A stretch of 64,000 nt of DNA from Bradyrhizobium campsiandrae. Lineage in GTDB: Bacteria > Pseudomonadota > Alphaproteobacteria > Rhizobiales > Xanthobacteraceae. Position numbers and translations under genes: made by a program. Below the pieces are notes generated by a model. It had not been told where the DNA came from. It saw only the letters and a list, made by a program, of their open reading frames with translations, and made no database searches. Of the stretch, positions 16,483 to 26,139 are shown piece by piece. The first letter of the stretch is position 1. The number at the start of each line of letters is the position of its first letter. The stretch spans positions 62,001 through 126,000 of the forward strand of contig NZ_JAANIH010000013.1 in the NCBI RefSeq assembly GCF_014529705.1. The letters run 5' to 3'.

Positions 16483-17189
16483 CGCCGCCCGAAGCGCAAA
16501 TACGCCGCCTTGCGTCCCTCGCGCGCGGCTTTCCGTCCATAGCGCGTCATGGTGTAGCCTTCCCAGGGTCGGCGGAAATCATCGGCGCGTTCGGCGAGCC
16601 ACTGAAAATCCGGCGAACGCGCAAGATGCGACAGCGTCCAGGCGCAGTAATCGTCGATATCGCAGACGAAGCGGAATTCACCACCCGGCTTGAGCACGCG
16701 CGCCATCGCGACGATCGTACGATCCTGGACGAAGCGCCGCTTCCAATGCCGCCGCTTCGGCCATGGATCGGGATGGATCAGGTCGATCCGCGACAGCGAG
16801 GCATCTGGCAGCCAGGCCAGCAGTTCGGCGGCATCGCCGGCGAACAGGCGGATGTTGGCGATGTTGGCCGCTTCGATCTGCGCGAGGATCTTGGCCATGC
16901 CGTTGACGTAAGGCTCGCAGCCGATGAAGCCGGTGGTGGGAAAGGTCTGCGCTTCCGCGGTGAGATGCTCGCCGCCGCCGAAGCCGATCTCGAGCCGCAC
17001 ATCGTCTGCCGCCGGATCGAAGACCTCCGTGGCGTCTGTCGGCCGCTCCGCCGCGATGTCCAGCGACAGATGCGGCAGCAAATGATCGACCAGCTCGGCC
17101 TGGTGCTGCCTGAGCTTGTGGCCCTTGCGCCGTCCGAAGAAGGCGCGCTCGCCGTCGCTGCGATCGGGATCCGATTTGCGTTCGCTCAT
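16479..17189 (-). CDS. trmB: tRNA (guanine-N7)-methyltransferase
   Basis: SAM-dependent enzyme that makes 7-methylguanosine at tRNA position 46. The 236-residue product has the SAM-binding motif LEIGFGGGEHL, the substrate motif FIGCEPYVNGMAKIL and the family signature DLIHPDPWPKRRHWKRRFVQ. Its start codon overlaps the stop of the upstream peptidase gene (ATGA), so it is translationally coupled to it. The 3' end overlaps the convergent DUF2336 gene by four bases. Confidence 0.95.
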
Positions 17190-18313
17190 CGCAGCGTCTG
17201 GTACAGGCGATAGAGCAGTCGCGCGCGCGGCTCGAGCGAGGAGACGTAGAGCTGCTCATAGTGCGTGTGCGCGCCCTTGCCGTCGACGCCGAGCCCGTCG
17301 AGCGTGCCGGTGTACGGCGCGGTGAAATTGCCGTCCGAGCCGCCGCCGGTATGGGTGTCGATCAGCTCGAAGCCGAGTTCGGCGGCGAGCGTCTTCGCAT
17401 GCTCGTAGAGCGAGGCGCCCGCGTTGCCCTTTTCGTAAGGCGGACGATTGAGCTCGCCGGTGACGGTCACGGTCACGCCTGATGTCTTCGATGTCAGGCC
17501 GAGGATCTTGCCGACGAATTCTTCCGCATCGTCGACGCCGGGCACGCGCAGATCGACTTCGGCATAGGCCTCTTCCGGCGTGACGTTGGGGCGCGTGCCG
17601 CCGCGCACCACGCCGACATTGACGGTGACGCCGCGTTTGAGATCGTTCATCCCTTCCAGCGTCTGGATGACATTGGCGAGCTCGCGCACGGCGCTGCGGC
17701 CGTCCTCGGGACGCGAGCCGGCATGCGCAGGCACGCCCTTGATGAAAACCTGGAAGCGGCCGACGCCCTTGCGCCCGGTGACGATCTTGCCGCCGTCGCG
17801 CGCCGGTTCCGTCACCAGCACGTATTTGGCTTTGCGACCCTCGTTCTCAATCAGCGCACGCGAAGTCGGGCTGCCGATCTCCTCATCCGAGGTGAACAGA
17901 TGGGTGATGCCGAGCGGCGGCCGGGTGGGTGCAGCGCAAAGCTCGCGGAACGCGTGATAGGCGATGTAGGCGCCGCCCTTCATGTCGTAGATGCCGGGAC
18001 CGAACGCGCTGTCGCCGTCGACCTTGAACGGCAGGCGCGCGATGAAGCCCATGGGGTGAACGGTATCGAGATGACTGAGCACCAGAATACCGGGCTCGTC
18101 CTGGCCCCAGGTCGAACGTACTGCGAGATGATCGCCGCAGCCATCGACGCCGGCGATGCGTTCGATCGTAACAGGCAGATCGCGATAGTGATCGGCCACC
18201 ATCGAGGTCAGCTTGTTGACCTGTTCGGGCACCTCCGTCGGCGTCTCGATCTCCACCCAGCGGCGGATACCAGCGAGAATAGTTTGGCTATCGAACGAAT
18301 TGGAGCTCGCCAT
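17186..18313 (-). CDS. M20-family metallopeptidase (glutamate carboxypeptidase-like)
   Basis: Zinc peptidase of the M20A/carboxypeptidase-G2 type, 375 residues. Metal ligands and catalytic residues are visible: His81-x-Asp83 (SHLDTVHP), Asp110 (YDMKGG), Glu144-Glu145 (TSDEEIGS) and a late His in GKGAHTHYEQ. The dimerisation insert has the usual GVPAHAGSRPEDGRSA. It probably cleaves a C-terminal acidic residue from a small peptide or conjugate; the substrate is unknown. ATG 18313 gives the family length; the frame is open to 18400 but those residues are not family-like. No signal peptide from this start. Coupled to trmB by a four-base overlap. Confidence 0.85.
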   Translation of the reverse strand: MASSNSFDSQTILAGIRRWVEIETPTEVPEQVNKLTSMVADHYRDLPVTIERIAGVDGCGDHLAVRSTWGQDEPGILVLSHLDTVHPMGFIARLPFKVDGDSAFGPGIYDMKGGAYIAYHAFRELCAAPTRPPLGITHLFTSDEEIGSPTSRALIENEGRKAKYVLVTEPARDGGKIVTGRKGVGRFQVFIKGVPAHAGSRPEDGRSAVRELANVIQTLEGMNDLKRGVTVNVGVVRGGTRPNVTPEEAYAEVDLRVPGVDDAEEFVGKILGLTSKTSGVTVTVTGELNRPPYEKGNAGASLYEHAKTLAAELGFELIDTHTGGGSDGNFTAPYTGTLDGLGVDGKGAHTHYEQLYVSSLEPRARLLYRLYQTLR

Positions 18314-18419
18314 GGACGTATCTGTGCCTTCGAATCGCATCATCTCGGCGGAGGCGCGCTCCGCAACTGACGACATAGGCCAGATTTGGCGCAGTCTCAA
18401 ATCGGAATGAAGCGCTGCG

Positions 18420-18833
18420 TCAGCGCTTGTCCGGGCCTTCGCGGGCGGCGATCTGCTCGACGAGGTCGACGATCGAGCGGCGCAGCTTCGAATCGGTGAT
18501 TCGGGTGAACGCCTTGGTCAGCGCGAGCCCTTCGGAAGTCGCGAGGAAGTCGGAGACATAGGAGGGCGAAGCACCTTCGGCGAAGCCGTCGGGGCCCGGC
18601 GTGCCGCTCGGTCCGCCCTCGAACAGGAACGACACCGGCACCTGCAGAATCTCTGCGATCTGCTGGATTCGGCTTGCGCCGACCCGGTTCGTGCCCTTCT
18701 CGTACTTCTGAATCTGCTGGAATGTCAGGCCCAAAGCTTCTCCAAGCTTTTCCTGACTCATGCCCAACATGATGCGGCGCATACGCACGCGACTGCCGAC
18801 ATATTTGTCAACAGGGTTGGGCGCTTTCGACAT
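18420..18833 (-). CDS. XRE-family helix-turn-helix regulator
   Basis: A 137-residue DNA-binding protein. The Cro/CI-type helix-turn-helix spans about residues 12-68 (VRMRRIMLGMSQEKLGEALGLTFQQIQKYEKGTNRVGASRIQQIAEIL), followed by VPVSFLFEG and a C-terminal helical region that probably dimerises. This is the conserved rhizobial regulator found next to lnt; its target is not established from sequence. ATG 18833 is preceded by TGAGGAA. It is 230 bases from lnt and probably has its own promoter. Confidence 0.88.
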   Translation of the reverse strand: MSKAPNPVDKYVGSRVRMRRIMLGMSQEKLGEALGLTFQQIQKYEKGTNRVGASRIQQIAEILQVPVSFLFEGGPSGTPGPDGFAEGASPSYVSDFLATSEGLALTKAFTRITDSKLRRSIVDLVEQIAAREGPDKR

Positions 18834-19064
18834 TTCCTCAGCCCTCCAAACACCACCGTCGGCGCAATCGAAAGTATTGCCTCAGGTGACAGCGACATCA
18901 AAACTTCACTCTGATTGGGGAAACATTGCGGAGAAATTTAGCAATGCACCGCTGTCTTGCGCAGCGGGTGCAGAATGGGGAGCCCGAATGCAGTCTGTCA
19001 ACCGTGGGACTGCGGTTGTCAAAAGTTTCTGGCCCATCCGCCTCGATCGCTCGCGACGGCGCGA

Positions 19065-20678
19065 TCAGGGGTGCCGTTTGGCGACACGGCGGCGCACCGC
19101 CAAAATCACAGCCAGCGCGACGAGCATGGCTGCGGGAATGTCACCTACGCTCGCATAAATCGTCGGCGGGATTGCGCTGGGCAGGGTTGCATCCAAAATG
19201 CCTTCGATCCCGAGACCGAGGCTCGCCACCGTGCGCCCCATCGGATCGATCACTGCCGAGATGCCGGTATTGGCTGAGCGGACCAGCGGCAGGCCGAGCT
19301 CGATGGCGCGCATCCGCGCCTGCTCCAGATGCTGGTACGGTCCGGTCGAGATGCCGAACCAGCCGTCATTGGTGAGGTTCACCATCCAGCCCGGGCGCTG
19401 GTCGCGCGTCCCAACCTCGCCGGGAAAGATCGCCTCGTAGCAGATCAGCGGCAGCGCAGGCGGCGCCCCCGGCACCGGCAGCGCGTGGCGCACCGTGCCG
19501 GCAATGAAGCCGCCGCGCATGCGCGTCAATTGCTCGAAGCCGAGCTTCTCCATGAGGTCCTGGTAGGGAAGATATTCGCCGAATGGAACCAGATGCAGCT
19601 TGTCGTAGACGGCGAGCACGCTGCCGTCGTGATCGATCACGTAGATCGAATTATAGGCCCGCGTGATCGGCGTGCCCTGCGGCAGATCGGGAGCGCGGAC
19701 CGAGCCGGTGATCAGCACCGTGCCCTTGGGCAGCAGCTCGGCGATCTCAGCCATCGCGTCGGCTTCGCGGGTCAGGAAGAACGGGAACGCCGATTCGGGC
19801 CAGATCAGGATGGTGGCCGCGCCCACGCCGGTCGCTTGCGGTCCGGACGCACGGTCGGACAGCGCCAGATATTTCTTCATCACCTCCGCCTTGGCGGAGT
19901 AATTGAATTTGAGGTCCTGCTGGAGGTTCGGCTGCATCAGGCGCAGCCTGGCCCCCGCAACCATCGCGGTCGGATGCAGCGACAGGCGGATCGCGCCGAA
20001 GATGCCCATGACGACCAGGAGCGCGAGCGCCGCGGCCGGCACGCGCCACGCGATCTTGCGGTCGCGCGTGCGGTCGATCAGCAAGGCCGGGCTCGCGAAG
20101 ATCGCAACCGTGAGGAACGTCATGCCCCATTGGCCGATGAGGGATGAGGTCTGCGCCAGCGCCAGCGGCTCCGACAACGCATAGCCGAAGGCGTTCCACG
20201 GGAAGCCCGTCAGCATGTGCCCGCGCAACCATTCGCTCGCCGTGAGACTGGCGGCGAGCGCGAGAATGCGGGTGGCATCCTTGGTCCAGAGCAGGCGGGC
20301 CAGCGCGAAACCGATCGCCGTGTAGATCGAGAGATAGGCCGGCAGGCCCAGCACGGCGAACGGCGTCAGCCAGGCGAACATATCGGCGTCGACGAAGAAG
20401 GCGATGCCGATCCAGTAGAGGCCGGGGACGAAATAGCCGAGCCCGAACCAGAAGCCGGTCAGCGCCGCTGCGGGGACGCCGCCATATCGTCCCGCGCCAG
20501 CGCCGTCGATCAGCCAGACCAGCACTGGAAAGGTGATGAACAGCACTGGAAAGACATTGAACGGTGCCAGCGCCAGCACCGAGAGCGCGCCGCAAGCCAT
20601 TGCGAGCAGCGCGCGCTTCCATCCCCAGGTCAGGATGATGGCAAGTGCTATCTGCTTGAAACGCTGGAACGCGCTCAC
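19065..20678 (-). CDS. lnt: Apolipoprotein N-acyltransferase
   Basis: Inner-membrane enzyme that adds the third acyl chain to the N-terminal Cys of lipoproteins. 537 residues: about eight N-terminal membrane helices, then a periplasmic nitrilase-type domain with the Glu-Lys-Cys triad in WPESAFPF (Glu), YDKLHLVPFGEYLP (Lys) and LPLICYEAIFPGEV (Cys). One membrane helix precedes the short basic C-terminus. The start is GTG at 20678 overlapping the TGA of the CBS-domain gene (GTGA), so the two are coupled. Relevant here because a predicted lipoprotein is encoded near gyrB. Confidence 0.95.
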   Translation of the reverse strand: MSAFQRFKQIALAIILTWGWKRALLAMACGALSVLALAPFNVFPVLFITFPVLVWLIDGAGAGRYGGVPAAALTGFWFGLGYFVPGLYWIGIAFFVDADMFAWLTPFAVLGLPAYLSIYTAIGFALARLLWTKDATRILALAASLTASEWLRGHMLTGFPWNAFGYALSEPLALAQTSSLIGQWGMTFLTVAIFASPALLIDRTRDRKIAWRVPAAALALLVVMGIFGAIRLSLHPTAMVAGARLRLMQPNLQQDLKFNYSAKAEVMKKYLALSDRASGPQATGVGAATILIWPESAFPFFLTREADAMAEIAELLPKGTVLITGSVRAPDLPQGTPITRAYNSIYVIDHDGSVLAVYDKLHLVPFGEYLPYQDLMEKLGFEQLTRMRGGFIAGTVRHALPVPGAPPALPLICYEAIFPGEVGTRDQRPGWMVNLTNDGWFGISTGPYQHLEQARMRAIELGLPLVRSANTGISAVIDPMGRTVASLGLGIEGILDATLPSAIPPTIYASVGDIPAAMLVALAVILAVRRRVAKRHP

Positions 20679-21790
20679 TGCGGGCCGGTCCCGTCGGCGG
20701 GCGGGGTTGGCGTGTCGCCGGAAGGCGGCTGGCCGCTGTCGGGAGCGGCCTCGCGGCGGCTTCTCTCGCGCTGGCTGCGCGGTGCGGGGCGTTCCTTCCG
20801 CGTCGAGATGCGCAGCCGCTTGACGCGGCGCGGATCGGCATCGAGCACCTCGACCTCGTAATTGCCGGGGCCCGAGATCACCTCGCCGCGCACCGGCAGC
20901 CGTCCGACGAAGCTGACGAGATAGCCGCCCAGCGTCTCCACCTCCTCGCCGGCCTCGCCGGTGACGAAGTCTTCGCCGATCACGGTGCGGACGTCGTCGA
21001 GGCTGGCACGGGCATCGGCGATGAAGGCATTGTCGGGCAGGCGCACGATCGATGGCGGCTCGTCGCTGTCATGCTCGTCGTCGATCTCGCCGACGATCTG
21101 CTCGACGATGTCCTCGAGCGAAACGAGGCCATCGCTGCCGCCATATTCGTCGACGACCAGCGCTAGATGAATGCGCGTCGCCTGCATCTGCGCCAAGAGG
21201 TCGATCGCGCGCATCGACGGCGGCACATAGAGCAGCTTGCGGATGATGCGCGCATCCTGCAGCGGCAGCGCGAGGTCGACGGCCTTCAGATCGAGCCCGG
21301 CCGGCAGCGGCTTCTTGCGCTTGGTCTTGGTCGCCTCCGACACGCGCGCCCGCGCGGTCATGAAGGCGAGCAGGTCGCGGATGTGGACGATGCCGACGGG
21401 ATCGTCGAGCGTCTCGTTGTAGACGACGAGGCGGGAATGGCCCGCGCTCTCGAACCGGTCCATCAGCTCGCCGAGCGGGATGTCGCGCTTCACCGCGACG
21501 ATGTCGGCACGATGCACCATGACGTCGGCGATTCGCCGCTCGTGCAGGCCGAGGATATTGCGCAGCATGGTGCGCTCGACCGCGGAGAAGCCGGTGTCGT
21601 CGGGCGTCGACGCGTCGAGCACGACCTGGAGATCGTCGCGGACCGAGCCGGCCTTCCAGCCGAACAGCGTGCGGATGGCGCGCAGCAGCCAGCCCTCCGC
21701 GGTCGGCCGCATCACCTCGCCCTGCGTCACGACAACAGGCAGATTGGCCGTGTTGCGCGGATTGTCGTGAATAGGCTCTGAATCCGGCAT
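20675..21790 (-). CDS. CBS-domain protein of the CorC/HlyC type
   Basis: A 371-residue soluble protein with paired CBS domains (MVHRADIVAVKRDIPLGELMDRFESAGHSRLVVYNETLDDPVGIVHIRDLL and a second copy about 60 residues later) and a C-terminal transporter-associated CorC_HlyC domain (DARASLDDVRTVIGEDF, then VETLGGYLVSFVGRLP). Related proteins are linked to magnesium/cobalt efflux; direct transport is unlikely because the DUF21 membrane part is missing. Start ATG 21790 lies one base from the ybeY stop; an in-frame start at 21817 would overlap ybeY. Part of ybeY-corC-lnt. Confidence 0.88.
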   Translation of the reverse strand: MPDSEPIHDNPRNTANLPVVVTQGEVMRPTAEGWLLRAIRTLFGWKAGSVRDDLQVVLDASTPDDTGFSAVERTMLRNILGLHERRIADVMVHRADIVAVKRDIPLGELMDRFESAGHSRLVVYNETLDDPVGIVHIRDLLAFMTARARVSEATKTKRKKPLPAGLDLKAVDLALPLQDARIIRKLLYVPPSMRAIDLLAQMQATRIHLALVVDEYGGSDGLVSLEDIVEQIVGEIDDEHDSDEPPSIVRLPDNAFIADARASLDDVRTVIGEDFVTGEAGEEVETLGGYLVSFVGRLPVRGEVISGPGNYEVEVLDADPRRVKRLRISTRKERPAPRSQRERSRREAAPDSGQPPSGDTPTPPADGTGPQ

Positions 21791-21791
21791 C

Positions 21792-22301
21792 TCAGTGCGT
21801 CCCCGCGCGGTCTGCATAGGGGTCGGGGATGCCGAGGTGAGCGAGGATCTCGGTTTCGAGCGCTTCCATCTCTTCCGCGTCGTCGTCGTTCTCGTGATCG
21901 TAGCCGATCAAATGCAGGAAGCCATGCACGGCAAGATGCGACAGATGATGATCGAACGGCTTGTGCTCCTCGTCCGCCTCGCGCCGCATGGTCTCGAAGG
22001 CGATGGCGATGTCGCCGAGCATGCGCGGCGCATCGCCCGGCTTCCATTCGCCTTCGGGCTGGAGCGCGGGAAAGGACAGCACGTTGGTCGGCTTGTCGAT
22101 GCCGCGCCAGTTGCTGTTGAGGGTGCGGATGCCGGCATCATCGGTCAGCATCACGGCCACTTCCGCCTCCGCAACGTCTTCGTCGACGGATGCGGCGGCG
22201 GCGGCGACGGCGCGCTGGATCACGGCCTCGGCGTCAGGCTCGCTCTGCCAGCAGTCGGCGACGACGAGGATCTCGGTGGTGGGAAGATTGGGATGCGACA
22301 T
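21792..22301 (-). CDS. ybeY: Endoribonuclease YbeY (rRNA maturation factor)
   Basis: Zinc-dependent RNase for 16S rRNA 3'-end maturation and ribosome quality control. The 169-residue protein has the diagnostic His126-x3-His130-x5-His136 triad (HGFLHLIGYDH) and the LNSNWRGIDKPTNVLSFP and GDIAIAFETM segments. It lies between phoH and the CBS-domain gene, the standard order. phoH ends 59 bases before its start. Confidence 0.95.
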   Translation of the reverse strand: MSHPNLPTTEILVVADCWQSEPDAEAVIQRAVAAAAASVDEDVAEAEVAVMLTDDAGIRTLNSNWRGIDKPTNVLSFPALQPEGEWKPGDAPRMLGDIAIAFETMRREADEEHKPFDHHLSHLAVHGFLHLIGYDHENDDDAEEMEALETEILAHLGIPDPYADRAGTH

Positions 22302-22360
22302 GGCTTTGTTCGGAACGGTAGGGCGTTGTCATCGCGCCCGCCTGGTCCGCTGTTGTCTCG

Positions 22361-23419
22361 TCAGGATTTGCTGCCGGCGGGCGGCCGCTGCGGCGACCCT
22401 TCATAGGCGGCGACGATTCTTGCCACGAGCTCGTGGCGGATCACGTCCTCGGCCTTGAAATGAACTTGCGCAATGCCCTCGACGCCGTCGAGCAGGCGCG
22501 TCGCCTCTGCCAGGCCGGAAGTCTGGCCGTTCGGCAGGTCGATCTGCGAGGGATCGCCCGTCACGATCATGCGGCTGTTCTCGCCCAGACGCGTGAGGAA
22601 CATCTTCATCTGCATCGATGTGGTGTTCTGCGCCTCGTCCAGGATGATGGCGGCATTGGTCAGCGTGCGGCCGCGCATGAAGGCGAGCGGCGCGATCTCG
22701 ATCTCGCCGGTCTGCAGCGCGCGCTCGACGATTCGCGCGTCCATGAGGTCGTAGAGCGCGTCATAGATCGGGCGCAGATAGGGATCGACCTTCTCGCGGA
22801 GATCGCCGGGCAGGAAGCCGAGCCGCTCGCCGGCTTCCACGGCGGGACGCGACAGGATGATCTTGTCGACCTCCTTGCGTTCGAACAATTGCGCGGCATG
22901 GGCAACCGCGAGCCAGGTCTTGCCGGTGCCGGCGGGACCGATGCCGAACACCAGCTCGTGCCGCTTCAGCGCGCGGATGTAGGAATCCTGCGCGGCCGTG
23001 CGGGCGCGCACCGGACGCTTGCGCAAATTGATGCTGTCGAAGGTGGATTTCGCCGATTTGGCGTCGAACTCGAACAGCGAGCCTTGCGCGATCACGGCAC
23101 GGATCGCGCCTTCGACCTCGCCCTGGTCGACATCCTGCCCCTTCACGGCGTGGGCGTAGAGCGTCTCCAGCACGCGGCGCGCCGCATCGCAGCCGTCGCG
23201 GGTGCCGCCGATGGTGATGTGGTTGCCCTTGGAATCGACGACGACGCCCAGCCGCCGCTCGATCTGCGCGAGGTTCTGGCCATAAGGGCCGACCAGTGCT
23301 GAAGCGGCGCGGTTGTCGTCGAAGTCGATGACGACCTGTGTCTCGGGCGGAACTTGCATGTCGCGGTCAAATTTGCGGCTGGGAGCGATAGAAGACGAAT
23401 CCGATGCGCTTTTTGGCAA
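22361..23419 (-). CDS. phoH: PhoH-like ATPase
   Basis: Cytoplasmic P-loop ATPase of the PhoH family, 352 residues. A KH-like N-terminal region (LVGPYGQNLAQIERRLGVVVDSKGNHITIGG) precedes the ATPase with Walker A at 161-168 (GPAGTGKT) and Walker B in AAIILDEAQNTT; VTGDPSQIDLP is the family signature. Probably an RNA helicase/nuclease partner of YbeY. I infer a TTG start at 23419: GGAG lies about eleven bases upstream and it begins four bases after the miaB stop, whereas the ATG at 23467 lies inside miaB. Confidence 0.9.
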   Translation of the reverse strand: MPKSASDSSSIAPSRKFDRDMQVPPETQVVIDFDDNRAASALVGPYGQNLAQIERRLGVVVDSKGNHITIGGTRDGCDAARRVLETLYAHAVKGQDVDQGEVEGAIRAVIAQGSLFEFDAKSAKSTFDSINLRKRPVRARTAAQDSYIRALKRHELVFGIGPAGTGKTWLAVAHAAQLFERKEVDKIILSRPAVEAGERLGFLPGDLREKVDPYLRPIYDALYDLMDARIVERALQTGEIEIAPLAFMRGRTLTNAAIILDEAQNTTSMQMKMFLTRLGENSRMIVTGDPSQIDLPNGQTSGLAEATRLLDGVEGIAQVHFKAEDVIRHELVARIVAAYEGSPQRPPAGSKS

Positions 23420-23423
23420 GGGT

Positions 23424-24821
23424 TCAGGCTCCAGTGGCGATAAATGACAAAGCGGGCTCGCGCGCATGGTTTGGCGTGGCGAGCTCGCCGAGGAAGCTGT
23501 AGCGCTCGAGACTGTCGATCCGCACCGGCAGGATCTTGCCGATGATGTCGGGCGAGGCCATCACATGGGCGGGCTGGAGGAAGGCGGTGCGGCCGACGAT
23601 CTGGCCGTCCCTGCGCGCCGGACGTTCGAACAGCACGTCGACGGTTGAGCCAATCGCGGCCTTGTTGAAGGCCGATTGCTGGCTGTCGATCAATTCCTGG
23701 AGCCGCTCCAATCGCTGGTCCATCTCGGCGGGGGACACCGTCTCCTGCATGTCCGCGGCCGGCGTTCCCGGCCGGGCGGAGTATTTGAACGAATAAGCCG
23801 CAGCGTAGCCGATTTGCGTGACAAGCGCGAGGGTGGCGAGAAAATCTTGCTCGCTCTCGCCGGGGAAGCCCACGATAAAATCTGATGAAAAAGCAATGTC
23901 TTGGCGCGCAGCGCGGAAACGGTCGATGACTTTTCGATAATCATCGGCGGTATGTTTCCGGTTCATGGCGGCGAGAATCCGGTCCGATCCCGACTGCACC
24001 GGCAGGTGCACGAACGGCATCAGGGCATCGAGGTCGCGATGCGCTGCCATCAAACTGTCATCGACGTCGCGGGGATGGCTGGTCGAATAGCGCAGCCGTG
24101 CGATGCCGGGAACGGTCGCCAGATGCTCGAGCAATCGGCCGAGGCCCCAGATTTTTCCGTCAGGTCCCTCGCCGTGATAGGCGTTGACGTTCTGCCCGAT
24201 CAGCGTGAGCTCGCGCACGCCGTTGTCGGCAAGCCGCTTCACATCGTCAACGATCTTTGCCACGGGGCGCGAGACCTCCGCGCCGCGCGTGTAAGGCACG
24301 ACGCAGAACGTACAAAACTTGTCGCAGCCTTCCTGCACCGTGACGAACGCGGAAATGCCGCGGGCGCGGATCGCATCGGGCTTCGGCTGGGCCAGGAAGC
24401 CGAACTTGTCGGCGGCTGGAAATTCGGTCTCGATCGCGCGGCCTTCGTCGCGCGCCCGCTTCAGCAGCTCCGGCAGATGGTGATAGCTCTGCGGCCCGAC
24501 CACGACGTCGACCACGGGCGCGCGGCGCGTGATCTCGCCACCTTCGGCCTGCGCGACGCAGCCGGCGACCGCGATCTGCATCGTCCGGCCGCCGCGCGCG
24601 GCCTCGTCCTTGGCGACGCGCAGGCGCCCGAGCTCGGAATAGACCTTCTCGGAGGCCTTCTCGCGGATGTGGCAGGTGTTGAGGATGACGAGGTCGGCCT
24701 CCTCGGCGCTCGCGGTCTCCACGAAGCCTTCCGGAGCCAGCGTGTCCACCATGCGCTGGGCATCGTAGACGTTCATCTGGCAACCATACGATTTGATGTG
24801 CAGCTTGCGCGGCGGCGTCAT
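23424..24821 (-). CDS. miaB: tRNA-2-methylthio-N6-dimethylallyladenosine synthase MiaB
   Basis: Radical-SAM methylthiotransferase that adds the 2-methylthio group to i6A37 in tRNAs. 465 residues. The N-terminal MTTase domain carries three cluster cysteines, Cys14 (SYGCQMN), Cys50 (LNTCHIR) and Cys88 (VAGCVAQ). The radical-SAM cluster is Cys166-x3-Cys170-x2-Cys173 ([17 protein letters not shown]), and a C-terminal TRAM domain follows ([27 protein letters not shown]). Start ATG 24821. First gene of miaB-phoH-ybeY-corC-lnt. Confidence 0.96.
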   Translation of the reverse strand: MTPPRKLHIKSYGCQMNVYDAQRMVDTLAPEGFVETASAEEADLVILNTCHIREKASEKVYSELGRLRVAKDEAARGGRTMQIAVAGCVAQAEGGEITRRAPVVDVVVGPQSYHHLPELLKRARDEGRAIETEFPAADKFGFLAQPKPDAIRARGISAFVTVQEGCDKFCTFCVVPYTRGAEVSRPVAKIVDDVKRLADNGVRELTLIGQNVNAYHGEGPDGKIWGLGRLLEHLATVPGIARLRYSTSHPRDVDDSLMAAHRDLDALMPFVHLPVQSGSDRILAAMNRKHTADDYRKVIDRFRAARQDIAFSSDFIVGFPGESEQDFLATLALVTQIGYAAAYSFKYSARPGTPAADMQETVSPAEMDQRLERLQELIDSQQSAFNKAAIGSTVDVLFERPARRDGQIVGRTAFLQPAHVMASPDIIGKILPVRIDSLERYSFLGELATPNHAREPALSFIATGA

Positions 24822-24959
24822 GGAACCCGGAGGTGAGGTGGAGGACGGCCCTCAGATATAGGCTGGAGGAGCGAAAATCCAGCGATTGGAGGGCCATACG
24901 GCTATTGCGGGGCACTCGCCGCCCGCTTCAGCCCGGAATTTGGAGATTTTGGACCAGAT

Positions 24960-25640
24960 TCAGCCCGCCAGGGCGTCCGCCGCGACCCGGCGGACCAGCT
25001 CCGGCAGCTGGTGCATGTCGGCAAAGGTCAGGTCGGCGCCGGCCTGGCGCAGGGTCTCGGCATGGCCGGCGCCGCAATGGCTGCCGCCGTAAAAGCCGAA
25101 TACCTTCATCCCGGCCGCCCGTGCCCCGGCAATGCCGGCAAGGCTGTCCTCGACCACGACACAGCGCTCGGGCGACACGCCCATCTCCCTGGCCGCAAAC
25201 AGGAACAGGTCCGGCGCGGGCTTGCCGTTCGCCACCTGGGAAGACGAGAAGATGTTTAGCGCGAAGCGCTCGTAAAGCGAGGTGCAGCCGAGGCTCACGC
25301 GCATCCGCTCGTGCGAACCGCTGGAGGCGACACACACGGCTTGCGTCACCACGTCGAGCACGTCGTGGATGCCGCGGATCGCCTCGAGATCGGCTTCGAA
25401 TGCGCGAAACAGCTCGTCCTGGAGATCGCCGTGATAGGCCTCGGGCAACTTGCGGCCGAGCTCGGACTCGATCTCGAGATTGGCCTGCTTCGTCGCGCGG
25501 CCGAGGAAGCGCGCCGACACCTGCTCCGCCGTGATCGGATAGCCGTGCCGCGTCAGCACATCCGCATGTGCCTGACAGGAGATCACCTCGCTGTCCACGA
25601 GCACCCCGTCGCAATCGAAGATGATGAGGTCGATGGGCAC
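24960..25640 (-). CDS. HAD-superfamily phosphatase (beta-phosphoglucomutase-like)
   Basis: A 226-residue haloacid-dehalogenase hydrolase of subfamily IA. Motif I is FDCDGVLVDSE (nucleophile Asp and acid/base Asp two residues later), motif II VASSG, and motif IV VVEDSLAGIAGARAAGM with the conserved Lys in GKPAPDLF. A small helical cap lies between motifs I and II. Likely substrate is a small sugar or nucleotide phosphate, not resolved. Start GTG 25640, five bases after the fur stop; longer starts would run back into fur. In some other rhizobia the slot between mur/fur and miaB holds an acyltransferase, so this HAD gene may be a lineage-specific occupant. Confidence 0.85.
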   Translation of the reverse strand: MPIDLIIFDCDGVLVDSEVISCQAHADVLTRHGYPITAEQVSARFLGRATKQANLEIESELGRKLPEAYHGDLQDELFRAFEADLEAIRGIHDVLDVVTQAVCVASSGSHERMRVSLGCTSLYERFALNIFSSSQVANGKPAPDLFLFAAREMGVSPERCVVVEDSLAGIAGARAAGMKVFGFYGGSHCGAGHAETLRQAGADLTFADMHQLPELVRRVAADALAG

Positions 25641-25645
25641 GAGGC

Positions 25646-26101
25646 TCAAGACGTCGGCTTGTCGTCGTCGAGCGGGACGCAATAGAGTTCGAGCCGGTGA
25701 TCGACCAGCTTGTAGCCGAGCTTGCGGGCGATCTCCGCCTGCAGCTTCTCGATCTCTTCGGAGGTGAACTCGATCACCTTGCCGTCGCGCAGATTGATGA
25801 GGTGGTCATGATGGCTGTCGCGCATCGTCTCGTAGCGCGCGCGCCCCTCGCGGAAATCATGGCGCTCGATGATGCCGGCATCCTCGAACAGCTTGACGGT
25901 GCGATACACGGTCGAGATCGAGATCTTGTCGTCGACCGCGACGCAGCGCCGGTACAATTCCTCGACATCGGGATGATCGACGGCTTCAGCGAGCACGCGG
26001 GCGATGACGCGGCGCTGCTCGGTCATGCGCATGCCCGTGGCGGCACAGCGCGCCTCGATGCCGGTCGTCTTGGATGCAGAAGAGGGTTTGAATCCAGTCA
26101 T
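25646..26101 (-). CDS. fur: Fur/Mur-family metal-responsive regulator
   Basis: Ferric-uptake-regulator family protein, 151 residues. The winged helix includes ISISTVYRTVKLFEDAGIIERHDF, and the metal-binding HHDH lies at 97-100. The CxxC pair that follows in E. coli Fur (LICLDCGKVIEF) is here LINLRDGKVIEF, with Asn103 and Asp106 in place of the cysteines, so the structural zinc site must be absent or different. Alphaproteobacterial members of this branch (Fur/Mur) respond to iron or manganese. ATG 26101 is preferred over a TTG at 26137. It sits just after rimI and may be co-transcribed with it. Confidence 0.88.
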   Translation of the reverse strand: MTGFKPSSASKTTGIEARCAATGMRMTEQRRVIARVLAEAVDHPDVEELYRRCVAVDDKISISTVYRTVKLFEDAGIIERHDFREGRARYETMRDSHHDHLINLRDGKVIEFTSEEIEKLQAEIARKLGYKLVDHRLELYCVPLDDDKPTS

Positions 26102-26139
26102 ATCGTGTCCGCCTGACGGGGCGCTTTCTGCCACCAATG

